Source: Nonomuraea glycinis
GTDB lineage: Bacteria > Actinomycetota > Actinomycetes > Streptosporangiales > Streptosporangiaceae
Reading direction: 5' to 3'
NCBI RefSeq assembly: GCF_014646515.1
Contig: NZ_BMNK01000008.1
Span: forward strand, 362,745 to 426,744
DNA length: 64,000 bases
In this document: piece after piece, positions 8,574-16,697 of the stretch
Position numbering within the stretch: position 1 is the first letter of the stretch
How the letters are laid out: each line of letters starts with the position of its first letter
Translations under genes and position numbers: made by a program
Notes under the pieces: model-generated
Told to the model about the DNA's origin: nothing
Seen by the model: only the letters and a program-made list of their open reading frames with translations
The model's database searches: none

Positions 8574-9583
8574 GCCGTCACCCGCGCCTTCTCCTCGGTC
8601 GCCGGTCCGGCCAGAGCCACCGGTCTGCGGCGATGGAACACCTTGTCGCGGAAGGCCGTGGACTGGATCAGGCAGACCACGGTCACCACGAGCGCCTTGA
8701 ACAGCAGCGTCGTCTCCGGCGGCACCCCGATCGAGTAGATCGTGGTGGTCAGCGTCTGGATGATGAGCGCGCCGAGCACGGTGCCGCCGAGGGAGAAGCG
8801 CCCACCGGCCAGCGACGTGCCGCCGATCACCACGGCGAGGATCGCGTCCAGCTCGATCCAGAGCCCGGCGTTGTTGCCGTCGGCGCTGGAGATGTTCGAG
8901 CTGATCATCAGCCCCGCGACGCCCGCGCACAGCGCCGCGAACGCGTAGACCATGACGATGATCCCGCGCGCCCTGATGCCGGCCAGCCGGCTCGCCTCGG
9001 CGTTGCCGCCCACCGCCTCGATGAGCAGGCCGAGCGCCAGCCGCCGGGTCAGGAACGCGGTGACCGCCAGCACCACCAGCACGATCAGGATGCCGAACGG
9101 CACCGTCAGCCAGTAGCCGCCGCCGATCAGCTTGTAGGCGGGGTCGTTGACGGTGATGATCTGCCCGTCGGTGATCAGTTGGGCCAGGCCGCGCCCGGCC
9201 ACCATGAGGATCAGCGTGGCGATGATCGGCTGGATGCCGACGCCCGCCACCAGGAACCCGTTCCAGGCGCCGAGCAGCACGCTCAGCCCGAGCGCCAGCA
9301 CCACGGCGGTGAACACGCCCGCGTCCTGGCTGATCTGCAGGCAGGCCAGCGCGCCCGAGATGGCCACCACCGAGCCCACCGACAGGTCGATGCCGCCGGT
9401 CGCGATGACCAGCGTCATGCCGAGCGAGACCAGGATCAGCGGGGCGCCGAACCGCAGGATGTCGATCAGGCTCCCGTACAGGTGCCCGTCGCGGACCTGG
9501 ACGCTGAGGAAGCCGGGCGTGAACAGCACGTTGACCAGTAACAGCAGCGCCAGGATCAGGACCGGCCAGAGCAGGCGTCTCAT
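8570..9583 (-). CDS. ytfT: Furanose-type sugar ABC transporter permease (YtfT-like)
   Basis: Membrane permease pairing with YjfF. The 337-aa product resembles E. coli YtfT: GSLIDILRFGAPLILVSLGMT near residues 40-60, IATGGIDLSVGSV, ATLILMVAGRGLAQLITDGQ and NNAGLWIELDAILAVVIGG. The ATG at 9583 overlaps the ytfR stop by four bases, and its own stop overlaps the yjfF start, so ytfR-ytfT-yjfF are translationally coupled. Having two different permeases rather than a homodimer is the hallmark of the Ytf subfamily within CUT2. Confidence 0.9.
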   Translation of the reverse strand: MRRLLWPVLILALLLLVNVLFTPGFLSVQVRDGHLYGSLIDILRFGAPLILVSLGMTLVIATGGIDLSVGSVVAISGALACLQISQDAGVFTAVVLALGLSVLLGAWNGFLVAGVGIQPIIATLILMVAGRGLAQLITDGQIITVNDPAYKLIGGGYWLTVPFGILIVLVVLAVTAFLTRRLALGLLIEAVGGNAEASRLAGIRARGIIVMVYAFAALCAGVAGLMISSNISSADGNNAGLWIELDAILAVVIGGTSLAGGRFSLGGTVLGALIIQTLTTTIYSIGVPPETTLLFKALVVTVVCLIQSTAFRDKVFHRRRPVALAGPATEEKARVTA

Positions 9584-11091
9584 CGGTCTCGACCTCCGCT
9601 GGCGATCGTCTCCATCAGCACCTCGGTGCTGAGCGCGTCGTCGTTGGGCAACTCGGCGACCAGTTTGCGGTCGCGCAGCACGGCGACCTTGTGGCTGAGC
9701 CGCAGCACCTCCTCCAGCTCGGCGGAGATGAACAGCACCGCCACCCCGCCACTGGACAGCTCGGCGACCAGGCGCTGGATCTCCGCCTTGGCCCCCACGT
9801 CGATGCCCCGGGTGGGCTCGTCCAGGATGAGCAGCCTCGGCTCCAGGATGAGCCACCTGGCCAGCAGCACCTTCTGCTGGTTGCCGCCGCTCAGGTCGCG
9901 CACCAGGCGCTCGGGGTCGGCCGGGCTGATCCGCAGCGCCTTGACGTACCGGCCGACCAGCTCGTCCTGCTGCTCGCGCGGCACCGGTCTGGTCCAGCCC
10001 CTGGTCGCCTGGAGGGCGAGGACGATGTTCTCGCGCACGGTGAGGTCCGGGACGAGCCCGTCGGTCTTGCGGTTCTCCGAGCAGAAAGCGATCTTGTGGG
10101 ACATCGCCGCCCGGGGTGTGCGCAGCGGCGTGGGCTCGCCGCCGATGGCCACCTGGCCGGTCCCGGCGTGGTCGGCGCCGAACAACAACCGGGCGACCTC
10201 CGTACGGCCCGAGCCCAGCAGTCCGGCCAGTCCCACGACCTCTCCCTCGTGGATGGTGAGCGTGAACGGCTCGATGGCGCCGGCGCGCCCCAGCTCGCGC
10301 GCCTCCACCAGCGGCCGGTCGAAGACCTTCGCCTCGCCGTGCAGCTTGTCCAGGACCTCGAGCTCCTGGCCGATCATCTTGGCCACCAGCTCCACCTGGC
10401 TGAGCTCGCTGGTCAGGAACTCGCCGACCAGCCGCCCGTTGCGCAAGATCGTCATCCGGTCGGAGATCTCGTAGACCTGGTCGAGGAAGTGCGTCACGAA
10501 CAGGATCGCGATGCCCTCGTCCTTGAGCCGCTTCATCACCCCGAAGAGCCGGTCGACCTCGTCGGCGTCCAGGCTGGAGGTGGGCTCGTCCAGGATGAGC
10601 ACCTGAGCGTCGACGTCCAGCGCGCGGGCGATGGCGACCATCTGCTGGATGGCCAGCGAGTAGGACGACAGCGGCGCGGAGACGTCGAGGTCGAGCTCCA
10701 GCCGGGCGAGCAGCTCCCTGGCCCTGGCGCGCATCCGCTTCCAGTCGATGCGCCCCAGGCGGCGCGGCTCGCGGCCGATGAGGATGTTCTCCGCCACCGA
10801 CAGGTTCACGCAGAGGTTGACCTCCTGGTAGACGGTGCTGATCCCGGCTTGCCGGGCCTCCAGCGGGCTGCCGAACGCCACCGACCGGCCGGCCAGCTCG
10901 ATGTCCCCGGCGTCGGCCGGGTGGACGCCGGTCAGCACCTTGATCAGGGTCGACTTGCCCGCGCCGTTCTCGCCCATGACCGCGTGCACCTCCCCGGGCA
11001 GCAGCCGCAGGTCCACGCCGTCCAGAGCGCGCACGCCCGGGAACTGTTTGCCGATTCCGCTCATCCGCAGGATCGGCGCGGGTGCCTCCAT
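9580..11091 (-). CDS. ytfR: Sugar ABC transporter ATP-binding protein (YtfR-like)
   Basis: Two-domain ATPase (503 aa) powering YtfT/YjfF. Walker A GENGAGKST lies at residues 40-48, the first Walker B is LILDEPTSSLD, the second domain has signature LSGGNQQK and LILDEPTRGIDV. As in MmsA the second domain carries GLLGSGRTE instead of a full Walker A. The start ATG at 11091 is the natural N-terminus just ahead of the PILRMSGIGKQFPGV strand. A strong stem-loop lies between it and ytfQ upstream. Confidence 0.93.
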   Translation of the reverse strand: MEAPAPILRMSGIGKQFPGVRALDGVDLRLLPGEVHAVMGENGAGKSTLIKVLTGVHPADAGDIELAGRSVAFGSPLEARQAGISTVYQEVNLCVNLSVAENILIGREPRRLGRIDWKRMRARARELLARLELDLDVSAPLSSYSLAIQQMVAIARALDVDAQVLILDEPTSSLDADEVDRLFGVMKRLKDEGIAILFVTHFLDQVYEISDRMTILRNGRLVGEFLTSELSQVELVAKMIGQELEVLDKLHGEAKVFDRPLVEARELGRAGAIEPFTLTIHEGEVVGLAGLLGSGRTEVARLLFGADHAGTGQVAIGGEPTPLRTPRAAMSHKIAFCSENRKTDGLVPDLTVRENIVLALQATRGWTRPVPREQQDELVGRYVKALRISPADPERLVRDLSGGNQQKVLLARWLILEPRLLILDEPTRGIDVGAKAEIQRLVAELSSGGVAVLFISAELEEVLRLSHKVAVLRDRKLVAELPNDDALSTEVLMETIASGGRDR

Positions 11092-11112
11092 CCGGCGCCC
11101 CTTCCGTTCATT

Positions 11113-11145
11113 GACCGGGACCGGCCTGCGCGGCCGGCCCCGGTC
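11113..11145 (-). other. Intercistronic stem-loop between ytfQ and ytfR
   Basis: Arms GACCGGG (11113-11119) and CCCGGTC (11139-11145) continue, after one mismatch, into CCGGCC (11121-11126) and GGCCGG (11132-11137) around a 5-base loop. No T-run follows. It matches the position of the stem-loops between chvE and mmsA, so it may boost the binding protein relative to the membrane genes. Confidence 0.6.
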
Positions 11146-11155
11146 TCGTCACCGG

Positions 11156-12139
11156 TCAGTACTCGCGGGTGGGCAGCGCGGCCTTGGCCTGCTCCTGGTC
11201 GAACGTCGTCTCCTCCGTCACCACGCGGGCCGGGATGTTCTCGCCCTTGAGCACCTTCTGCGCCAGGTCCATGAGCTGCGGGCCGAGCAGCGGCGAGCAC
11301 TCCACGATGAAGTTGATCTTGCCGTCGGCCAGGGCCTGCATCCCGTCCTTGACGGCGTCCACGGTGATGATCTTGATGTCCTTGCCGGGCACCTTGCCCG
11401 CGCCCTCGATCGCCTCGATCGCGCCCAGACCCATGTCGTCATTGTGCGCGTACAGCACGTCGATGTCCGGGGTGGACTTCAGGAACGCCTCCATGACCTC
11501 CTTGCCCTTGGCCCGGGTGAAGTCGCCGGTCTGCGAGGCCACGATCTTGAACTTGGGGTCGGCGCCGATGACCTCGGCGAAGCCCGCCTTGCGGTCGTTG
11601 GCCGGCGCCGAGCCCGTCGTGCCCTGCAGCTCGACGATGTTCACCGTGTCCTTGGCGTCCTTGTACTCCTCGACCAGCCACTGACCGGCCTTTTTGCCCT
11701 CCTCGACGAAGTCGGAGCCGAGGAAGGTCTTGTAGAGCGTGGTGTCCTTGGAATCCACCGCCCGGTCGGTGAGGATGACCGGGATCTTCGCGTTCTGGGC
11801 CTCCTTGAGCACCGTGTCCCAGCCGGACTCCACCACCGGCGAGAAGGCGATGATGTCCACCTTCTGCTGGACGAAGGAGCGGATGGCCTTGATCTGGTTC
11901 TCCTGCTTCTGCTGAGCGTCGGAGAAGCGCAGCGTGATCTTGCTCTTCTCGGCGGCGCTCTGCACCGACTTGGTGTTCGCGGTCCGCCAGCCGCTCTCCG
12001 CGCCGACCTGGGAGAAGCCCATGACGATGGCGTCGTCGCCGCCGCCTCCGCCGCCGCCCTCGGAACCGCTGCTGCCGCACCCGGTCAGCGCCGCCGCCGT
12101 CAGTCCGGCGATCACTAACGCGGTGATCCTCTTCATCAT
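11156..12139 (-). CDS. ytfQ: Furanose-binding lipoprotein (YtfQ-like)
   Basis: Sugar-binding subunit of the second importer. The 327-aa precursor has a signal peptide with lipobox ALTGC (Cys21) followed by a Ser/Gly-rich linker. The mature protein reads VMGFSQVGAESGWRTANTKS and QQKQENQIKAIRSF, the YtfQ hallmark, then FSPVVESGWDTVLKEA and a C-terminal IVECSPLLGPQL. E. coli YtfQ binds galactofuranose and arabinose-like furanoses; arabinofuranose is inferred here. It lies 69 bases behind lacI paralogue 2 with an operator in the gap and is followed by a stem-loop. Two adjacent ATGs (12139, 12136) could both serve as start. Confidence 0.9.
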   Translation of the reverse strand: MMKRITALVIAGLTAAALTGCGSSGSEGGGGGGGDDAIVMGFSQVGAESGWRTANTKSVQSAAEKSKITLRFSDAQQKQENQIKAIRSFVQQKVDIIAFSPVVESGWDTVLKEAQNAKIPVILTDRAVDSKDTTLYKTFLGSDFVEEGKKAGQWLVEEYKDAKDTVNIVELQGTTGSAPANDRKAGFAEVIGADPKFKIVASQTGDFTRAKGKEVMEAFLKSTPDIDVLYAHNDDMGLGAIEAIEGAGKVPGKDIKIITVDAVKDGMQALADGKINFIVECSPLLGPQLMDLAQKVLKGENIPARVVTEETTFDQEQAKAALPTREY

Positions 12140-12161
12140 GTGGGGGGTGTCCTTTCTTACA

Positions 12162-12176
12162 TGTGAGCGTTAACAA
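12162..12176 (-). promoter_or_regulatory. LacI-type operator upstream of ytfQ
   Basis: TGTGAGCGTTAACAA differs by one base from the sites at araB (2319-2333, reverse complement) and lacI paralogue 2 (13256-13270). It lies about 22 bases before the ytfQ start, in the gap after lacI. No convincing -35 box is visible, so the site may control an internal promoter or act as a roadblock. Confidence 0.55.
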
Positions 12177-12208
12177 ATGCGCGGGCGGAATCGCCGCGCC
12201 GTGTCCTG

Positions 12209-13225
12209 CTAGCGCCGGGCCGTACTGACTCGTGGGACGAACGTGGGAGGGACCACCAGCCGCTCGGGCTCCCGGGGCCCGTCCGCCTCGATCTGCCGCA
12301 GCAGCACGCCGATGCTGTGCCGGCCGACCGCGCCGAAGTCCTGCCGGACGGTGGTGAGCGGGGGCGAGAAGAACTCCGACTCGGGGATGTCGTCGAAGCC
12401 GACGACGCTCACCTGCTCGGGCACCTTCACCCCCTGCTCGGCGAAGGCGCGCAGCACGCCGAGCGCCATCTGGTCGTTGGCCACGAAGACCGCCGTGACG
12501 TCCGCCATGCGCGCCAGGCCGCGCCCGGCCTCGTAACCCGAGCGCGGGCTCCAGTCCCCGGCGAGCGGCTCCGGCGCCGCGCGGCCCGCCCGCGCCAGCG
12601 CGGCCCGCCAGCCGGCCACCCGCCCCTCGGCCTCCAGCCAGTCGGAGGGGCCGCGGACGTGCCAGACCGTCTCGTGACCCAGGGAGAGCAGATGCTCGGT
12701 GGCGAGCCTGCCCCCCTCGACCTGGTCCACGCAGACCACCGCGACGTCCCCGGCCTGGCCGCCCTCGACCGCGACCGCCGGCACGCCGACCGGCAGATCG
12801 GCCAGCGCCTCGGCCGCGGAGCGCTGCGGCGCGACCACCACGATGCCGTCGACGCCCTGGTCGGCCAGGTAGTCGAGGGCGTCACGGACGCCGGCCTTGT
12901 CGATGGAGGTGAGGCTGACGATGCTGACGAAGTAGCCGGCCGCCCTGGCCGCCTGCTCGATGCCGTAGACCGTGCTGGCGGGGCCGTACAGGGTGGTGTC
13001 GAAGCTGACCACGCCGAGGGTCCTGGAGTGCCTGGTGACCAGGGCGCGGGCGACGAGGTTGCGGCGGTAGCCGAGCTTGTCGATCGCTTCCAGCACTCGG
13101 GCGCGGGTGTCGCCGCGCACGTTGGGGTGGTCGTTGAGCACGCGGGAGACCGTCTGGTGCGACACCCCGGCCTCCTTGGCCACGTCGGCCATGACCGGCG
13201 GGCGCTGCTTCTGGATCGCTGTCAC
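12209..13225 (-). CDS. LacI-family transcriptional repressor (paralogue 2)
   Basis: A 338-aa LacI/GalR regulator of exactly the same length as the 2370-3386 protein and very similar throughout: the HTH segments are the same, and LGVVSFDTTLYGPAS and VGFDDIPESEFFSPP occur in both. The GTG at 13225 follows GAAAGGAG at good spacing; reading further upstream would run through the operator and is unlikely. It heads the lacI-ytfQRT-yjfF operon and has a copy of the shared operator 31 bases before its start, which implies autoregulation. The two paralogues probably co-regulate both importers; their sensor domains differ enough to allow different ligands. Confidence 0.92.
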   Translation of the reverse strand: MTAIQKQRPPVMADVAKEAGVSHQTVSRVLNDHPNVRGDTRARVLEAIDKLGYRRNLVARALVTRHSRTLGVVSFDTTLYGPASTVYGIEQAARAAGYFVSIVSLTSIDKAGVRDALDYLADQGVDGIVVVAPQRSAAEALADLPVGVPAVAVEGGQAGDVAVVCVDQVEGGRLATEHLLSLGHETVWHVRGPSDWLEAEGRVAGWRAALARAGRAAPEPLAGDWSPRSGYEAGRGLARMADVTAVFVANDQMALGVLRAFAEQGVKVPEQVSVVGFDDIPESEFFSPPLTTVRQDFGAVGRHSIGVLLRQIEADGPREPERLVVPPTFVPRVSTARR

Positions 13226-13255
13226 GGCCGTGCTCCTTTCCGTGCCTGGGATGAC

Positions 13256-13283
13256 TGTGAACGTTAACAACAGGTCCCGTCAA
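13256..13283 (-). promoter_or_regulatory. Promoter and operator of the lacI-ytfQRT-yjfF operon
   Basis: On the minus strand TTGACG (13278-13283) is followed after 7 bases by TTGTTAACGTTCACA (13256-13270). The layout matches the chvE promoter, where the operator starts 6 bases after TTGACA. The -10 box is weak and would fall at the operator's end. Confidence 0.55.
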
Positions 13284-13366
13284 GGGGCGCTCCGATTACG
13301 GTCGCGTTACACGACGGGGCGGCGCGACCGACGCCGGACGAGCCGGTGACCCGGGCCTGGCACATC

Positions 13367-13438
13367 CCTGCGGCTCGCGCCGGTCACACCCCTGCGACTC
13401 GCGCCGGTCACACCCCAGCGGCTCGCGGCGGTCACATC
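13367..13438. repeat. Three 24-bp tandem repeats at the 3' end of the third lacI gene
   Basis: Units at 13367-13390, 13391-13414 and 13415-13438, each of the form CC[TA]GCGRCTCGCGSCGGTCAC followed by AYC. The second unit differs from the first at one position, the third at four. The third unit contains the stop codon and last codons of the 13432-14436 gene, so the array appears to have grown outwards from the gene end. Confidence 0.85.
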
Positions 13439-14436
13439 CGCGCGGTGGAGTCCCGGATCACCAGGCGGCAGGCCATCCGGTGCACGCCCGGCGTGGCCCT
13501 GCCGCCCATCGCCGCGAACAGGTGCTGGGCGGCCGTCCTGCCGAGCCGCTCCAGGTCGGGGTCCACCGTGGTGAGCGGCGGGCGGGTCTCGGCGGCCAGC
13601 ACCTCCCAGTTGTCGTAGCCGACCACCGCCAGGTCGTCGGGCACCCGCCGGCCCAGCTCGCGCGCCGCCTCCACGAACCCGGCGGCGATCTGATCACTGC
13701 CGCAGAACACCGCGTCCAGCTCAGGCTCGGCGCGCAGCAGCATCTCCGCCGCGTGCCGGCCCCACCGCTGCGACCAGGTGCCCCACAGCGTCTGCCCGGC
13801 CTGCGGCACGCCCGCCTCGGCCAGGGCCTCCGCCAGGCCCTCGGCCCGGTCGCGGGCGGCCTTGTAGTCGACCGGCCCGGTGACGTGCGCGATCCTGCGC
13901 CGGCCGAGCGCGAGCAGGTGCCGCACCGCCAGCATCGCGCCGCCCACGTCGTCGGGCACGAAGGAGACGTCCGACGGGTCGTCGGAGGGCCCGTAGGCGT
14001 ACACGACCGGAACCGGCAGGTCCTTGCTCACCGACGGCCGCGGGTCGGTCGACTCCCCCACCACGATCAGCCCGTCCACCCGCCGCGACAGCAGCGCGCG
14101 CAGGTGGTGCTGCTCCCTGATCGCGTCGCCGCGGGCGTCGCAGAGCAGCACCGCCATCTCGCCCGCGCCGAACGCGTCCTCCGCGCCGAGCAGCACCGGG
14201 ATGCCGAACCGGCCCGCGCTGTCGGAGGTGAGCAGCCCGACCGTGCGGGTCTGCCCGGTCAGCAGTCCTCTGGCCAGCGGGCTGGGCTGGAAGGCGAGCT
14301 GCTCGGCGGCGGCCAGCACCCGCTGCCGGGTCGAGTCGCGTACGTCCTGCCGCCCGTTGAGCGCCTTGGACGCGGTGGCGATCGACACCCCCGCCAGGGA
14401 GGCCACGTCACTGATGGTCGCCCGCCTATCCACCAT
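13432..14436 (-). CDS. LacI-family transcriptional repressor (third, divergent)
   Basis: A 334-aa LacI/GalR protein with HTH at about residues 8-27 (ISDVASLAGVSIATASKAL) and a sugar-sensor domain ending in DNWEVLAAETRPPLTTVDPDL. It is clearly distinct from the two paralogous LacI proteins. It is divergently transcribed from the binding-protein/permease/GH127 operon across a 123-base gap, the usual position for a local repressor. A TTCGAAACCCTTTT sequence touches its start codon and a related TTCCGAAAACCTTTT overlaps the opposite promoter, so it probably controls both directions. Confidence 0.92.
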   Translation of the reverse strand: MVDRRATISDVASLAGVSIATASKALNGRQDVRDSTRQRVLAAAEQLAFQPSPLARGLLTGQTRTVGLLTSDSAGRFGIPVLLGAEDAFGAGEMAVLLCDARGDAIREQHHLRALLSRRVDGLIVVGESTDPRPSVSKDLPVPVVYAYGPSDDPSDVSFVPDDVGGAMLAVRHLLALGRRRIAHVTGPVDYKAARDRAEGLAEALAEAGVPQAGQTLWGTWSQRWGRHAAEMLLRAEPELDAVFCGSDQIAAGFVEAARELGRRVPDDLAVVGYDNWEVLAAETRPPLTTVDPDLERLGRTAAQHLFAAMGGRATPGVHRMACRLVIRDSTARM

Positions 14437-14437
14437 A

Positions 14438-14530
14438 TTCGAAACCCTTTTCTGTCACCTGAATACCAGGCCGAACCCTAACAGCCATTGACATGCCCAC
14501 AGGTTTCTCTTACGTTTCCGAAAACCTTTT
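14438..14530 (+). promoter_or_regulatory. Divergent promoter region with paired operator-like repeats
   Basis: Plus strand: TTGACA at 14488-14493, 17-base spacer, TACGTT at 14511-14516. TTCCGAAAACCTTTT (14516-14530) lies directly over and after the -10 box, and a similar TTCGAAACCCTTTT (14438-14451) adjoins the lacI start codon. The near-palindromic TTTCCGAAA core fits a LacI-family operator. Two sites about 78 bases apart could support looping; this is inferred. Confidence 0.6.
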
Positions 14531-14559
14531 AGTCCACGGGGGACCGAAGGAGTCACACC

Positions 14560-15816
14560 ATGAGACCACGGCTCGCCGGAATGGCCATCGTCACCCTGTT
14601 AGCGTTAACAACCGCCTGTGGAGGTGGCGGGGCCGAGCAACCCGCCGACGGGCCCGTCACGATCACCATGTGGACCAGAGCCGCCACCCAGGCGCAGAGC
14701 GAACGACTGGTCAAGGCCTACAACAGCGGCCACAGGAACCAGGTGAAGCTGACCGTCATCCCGACGGACAACTACCAGCCGCGCGTCGCGGCCGCGGCCG
14801 GCGCCAAGCAGCTGCCCGACCTGTTCGCCTCGGACGTGATCTTCGTCCCCAACTACACCTCCCAGGGCCTGTTCCTGGACCTCACCGACCGGATCGCCGC
14901 GCTGCCGTACCGCGACAAGCTCGCCCCCTCGCACATGAAGCTGGGCACGATGGACGGCCGGCAGTACACGCTGCCGCACACGCTGGACCTGTCCGTCTGG
15001 TTCTGGAACAAGGATCTGTACGCCAAGGCCGGGCTGGACCCCGAGCAGGGGCCGAAGACGCTCAAGGAGTTCGCCGAGCACGCCACCACGATCGACGAGA
15101 AGCTCGGCGAGGGCGGCAAGGTGCACGGCACCTTCTTCGGCGGCAACTGCGGCGGCTGCTACGTCTTCACCTTCTGGCCGTCCGTCTGGGCGGCCGGCGG
15201 CCAGGTCATGAACCCCGAGGGCACCACCTCGCTGAACGACCAGGCGGCGATGACGGAGGTGTTCGCGATCTGGCGCGGCCTCTACGACAAGGGCGTCACC
15301 GGCCCGACCGCCAAGGAGGAGCAGGGACCCACCTGGGCCGGCTTCTTCCCCCAGGGCGAGATCGGCGTCATGCCGATGCCGTCGACCACACTCGGCGTGA
15401 TGCCCGCCGACATGAAGATCGGCGTCGCGCCCATCTCCGGCCCCGACGGCGGCGAGTCCACCTTCGTCGGCGGCGACTCGATCGGCGTCTCCGCCACCAC
15501 CCGGAACGCGGACGCCGCCTGGGACTTCCTGTCCTGGACCGTCTCCGACGAGGCCCAGGTGGAGGTCATGGCCAAGAACAAGGACGTGCTCGCGCGTACG
15601 GACCTGGCCGGCAACAAGTACTCCGCCGAGGACCCGCGCGTGGTGCTGATCAACTCGCTGGTGGCCAAGGGCGAGACGCCGTACGCGCTGCGCTTCGGCC
15701 AGACCTTCAACGACCCGCAGGGGCCGTGGCTGCGGCTGGCCCGTGAGGCGGTGTTCGGTGACGCCGCGAAGGTCCCGCAGCTCAACGCCGAGGTGACGAA
15801 GTCCTTGACGCAATGA
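14560..15816 (+). CDS. Sugar ABC transporter substrate-binding lipoprotein (CUT1 type)
   Basis: Extracytoplasmic binding protein of 418 aa in the MalE/family-1 class. It has a short signal peptide with lipobox LTTAC (Cys20), then VTITMWTRAATQAQSERLVKA and a central WSGF-like region. Family-1 proteins bind oligosaccharides or modified sugars, so arabino-oligosaccharides are an inferred ligand from the GH127 partner. A GAAGGA site precedes the ATG at 14560. The stop overlaps the first permease gene (ATGA). A copy of the operator used by the neighbouring arabinose operons (14597-14612) lies inside the signal-peptide codons. No dedicated ATPase follows, so a shared MsiK-like ATPase encoded elsewhere is likely. 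Confidence 0.9.
   Translation: MRPRLAGMAIVTLLALTTACGGGGAEQPADGPVTITMWTRAATQAQSERLVKAYNSGHRNQVKLTVIPTDNYQPRVAAAAGAKQLPDLFASDVIFVPNYTSQGLFLDLTDRIAALPYRDKLAPSHMKLGTMDGRQYTLPHTLDLSVWFWNKDLYAKAGLDPEQGPKTLKEFAEHATTIDEKLGEGGKVHGTFFGGNCGGCYVFTFWPSVWAAGGQVMNPEGTTSLNDQAAMTEVFAIWRGLYDKGVTGPTAKEEQGPTWAGFFPQGEIGVMPMPSTTLGVMPADMKIGVAPISGPDGGESTFVGGDSIGVSATTRNADAAWDFLSWTVSDEAQVEVMAKNKDVLARTDLAGNKYSAEDPRVVLINSLVAKGETPYALRFGQTFNDPQGPWLRLAREAVFGDAAKVPQLNAEVTKSLTQ
14597..14612 (+). promoter_or_regulatory. LacI-type operator-like site inside the binding-protein gene
   Basis: TGTTAGCGTTAACAAC matches the TTGTTARCGWTMACA family seen at 2319, 7510, 12162 and 13256. It falls at codons 13-18, where CTG-TTA-GCG-TTA-ACA includes rare TTA leucine codons, unusual in this genome and suggesting selection for the DNA sequence. 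It could act as a roadblock. Confidence 0.5.
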
Positions 15817-16697
15817 CCGGCTCCTTCCGGCACAGCTCCCTACGGCACAGCAGGAAGACGCAGGGCTGGCTCTACGCCGCGCCCACCGCGGTGATCGTCG
15901 GGGTGCTGTTCGTCGCCCCGCTGGTTCTGGTGGTCTGGATGTCGCTGAACCGCTGGCCCCTGCTGGGGCCGGCGACCCTCAACGCCCCCGACAACTACAC
16001 CAAGATCGCGGGCAACCCGCTCTTCGTCGACTCGGTGCTCTTCACGCTCAAGTACACCGCGATCACCACCGTCCTGCTGTCGGCGCTCGCGCTCGGCCTG
16101 GCCCTGCTCGTGCAGGAGCGCAGGCCGGGCGTCGGCTTCTTCCGCACCGCGTTCTTCCTGCCGGGCGCGGTCGGCTTCGCCGCCGCCGCGCTGCTCTTCT
16201 ACGGCATGCTGAACGCCGACTTCGGCCCCATCGACCCGATCCTGCGGACGCTGGGGCTCATCGACGAGCCGGTGAAGTGGATCGGCACGCCGAACATGGC
16301 CCTGTTCTCCACGATCACGCTGGTGCTGTGGCGCTTCGCCGGGTTCAACATGCTCATCCTGCTGACCGGCCTGCAGGCGATCCCCGTCGAGGTGTACGAG
16401 GCGGCCAGGAGCGACGGCGCCGGCCGGTGGCAGATCTTCACCAGGATCACCCTGCCGCTGCTGCGCCCGACGCTGGCCCTGATGCTCATCCTCAGCGTCA
16501 CCGGCTCGCTGCTCGCCTTCGACCAGTTCTTCATCTTCACCAACGGCGGCCCGGACAACAGCACGGTGTCCATGGTCATGGTCATCTACCGGGACGCCTT
16601 CTTCCGCTTCGACCTCGGCGGCGCCGCGGCCCTGTCGGTCGTACTGCTCGCCGGGCTGGTCGGGCTCAACACCCTCATGATGCGGAGGCTGCGTTGA
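15813..16697 (+). CDS. Sugar ABC transporter permease (MalF-like)
   Basis: First membrane subunit (294 aa) of the CUT1 importer. It starts with a cytosolic tail, a first helix WLYAAPTAVIVGVLFVAPLVL, and has the EAA loop EAARSDGAGRWQIFTRITLPLL that contacts the ATPase. The ATG at 15813 overlaps the binding-protein stop, and its TGA at 16695-16697 overlaps the TTG start of the second permease. Length and topology are normal for the family. Confidence 0.93.
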   Translation: MTGSFRHSSLRHSRKTQGWLYAAPTAVIVGVLFVAPLVLVVWMSLNRWPLLGPATLNAPDNYTKIAGNPLFVDSVLFTLKYTAITTVLLSALALGLALLVQERRPGVGFFRTAFFLPGAVGFAAAALLFYGMLNADFGPIDPILRTLGLIDEPVKWIGTPNMALFSTITLVLWRFAGFNMLILLTGLQAIPVEVYEAARSDGAGRWQIFTRITLPLLRPTLALMLILSVTGSLLAFDQFFIFTNGGPDNSTVSMVMVIYRDAFFRFDLGGAAALSVVLLAGLVGLNTLMMRRLR

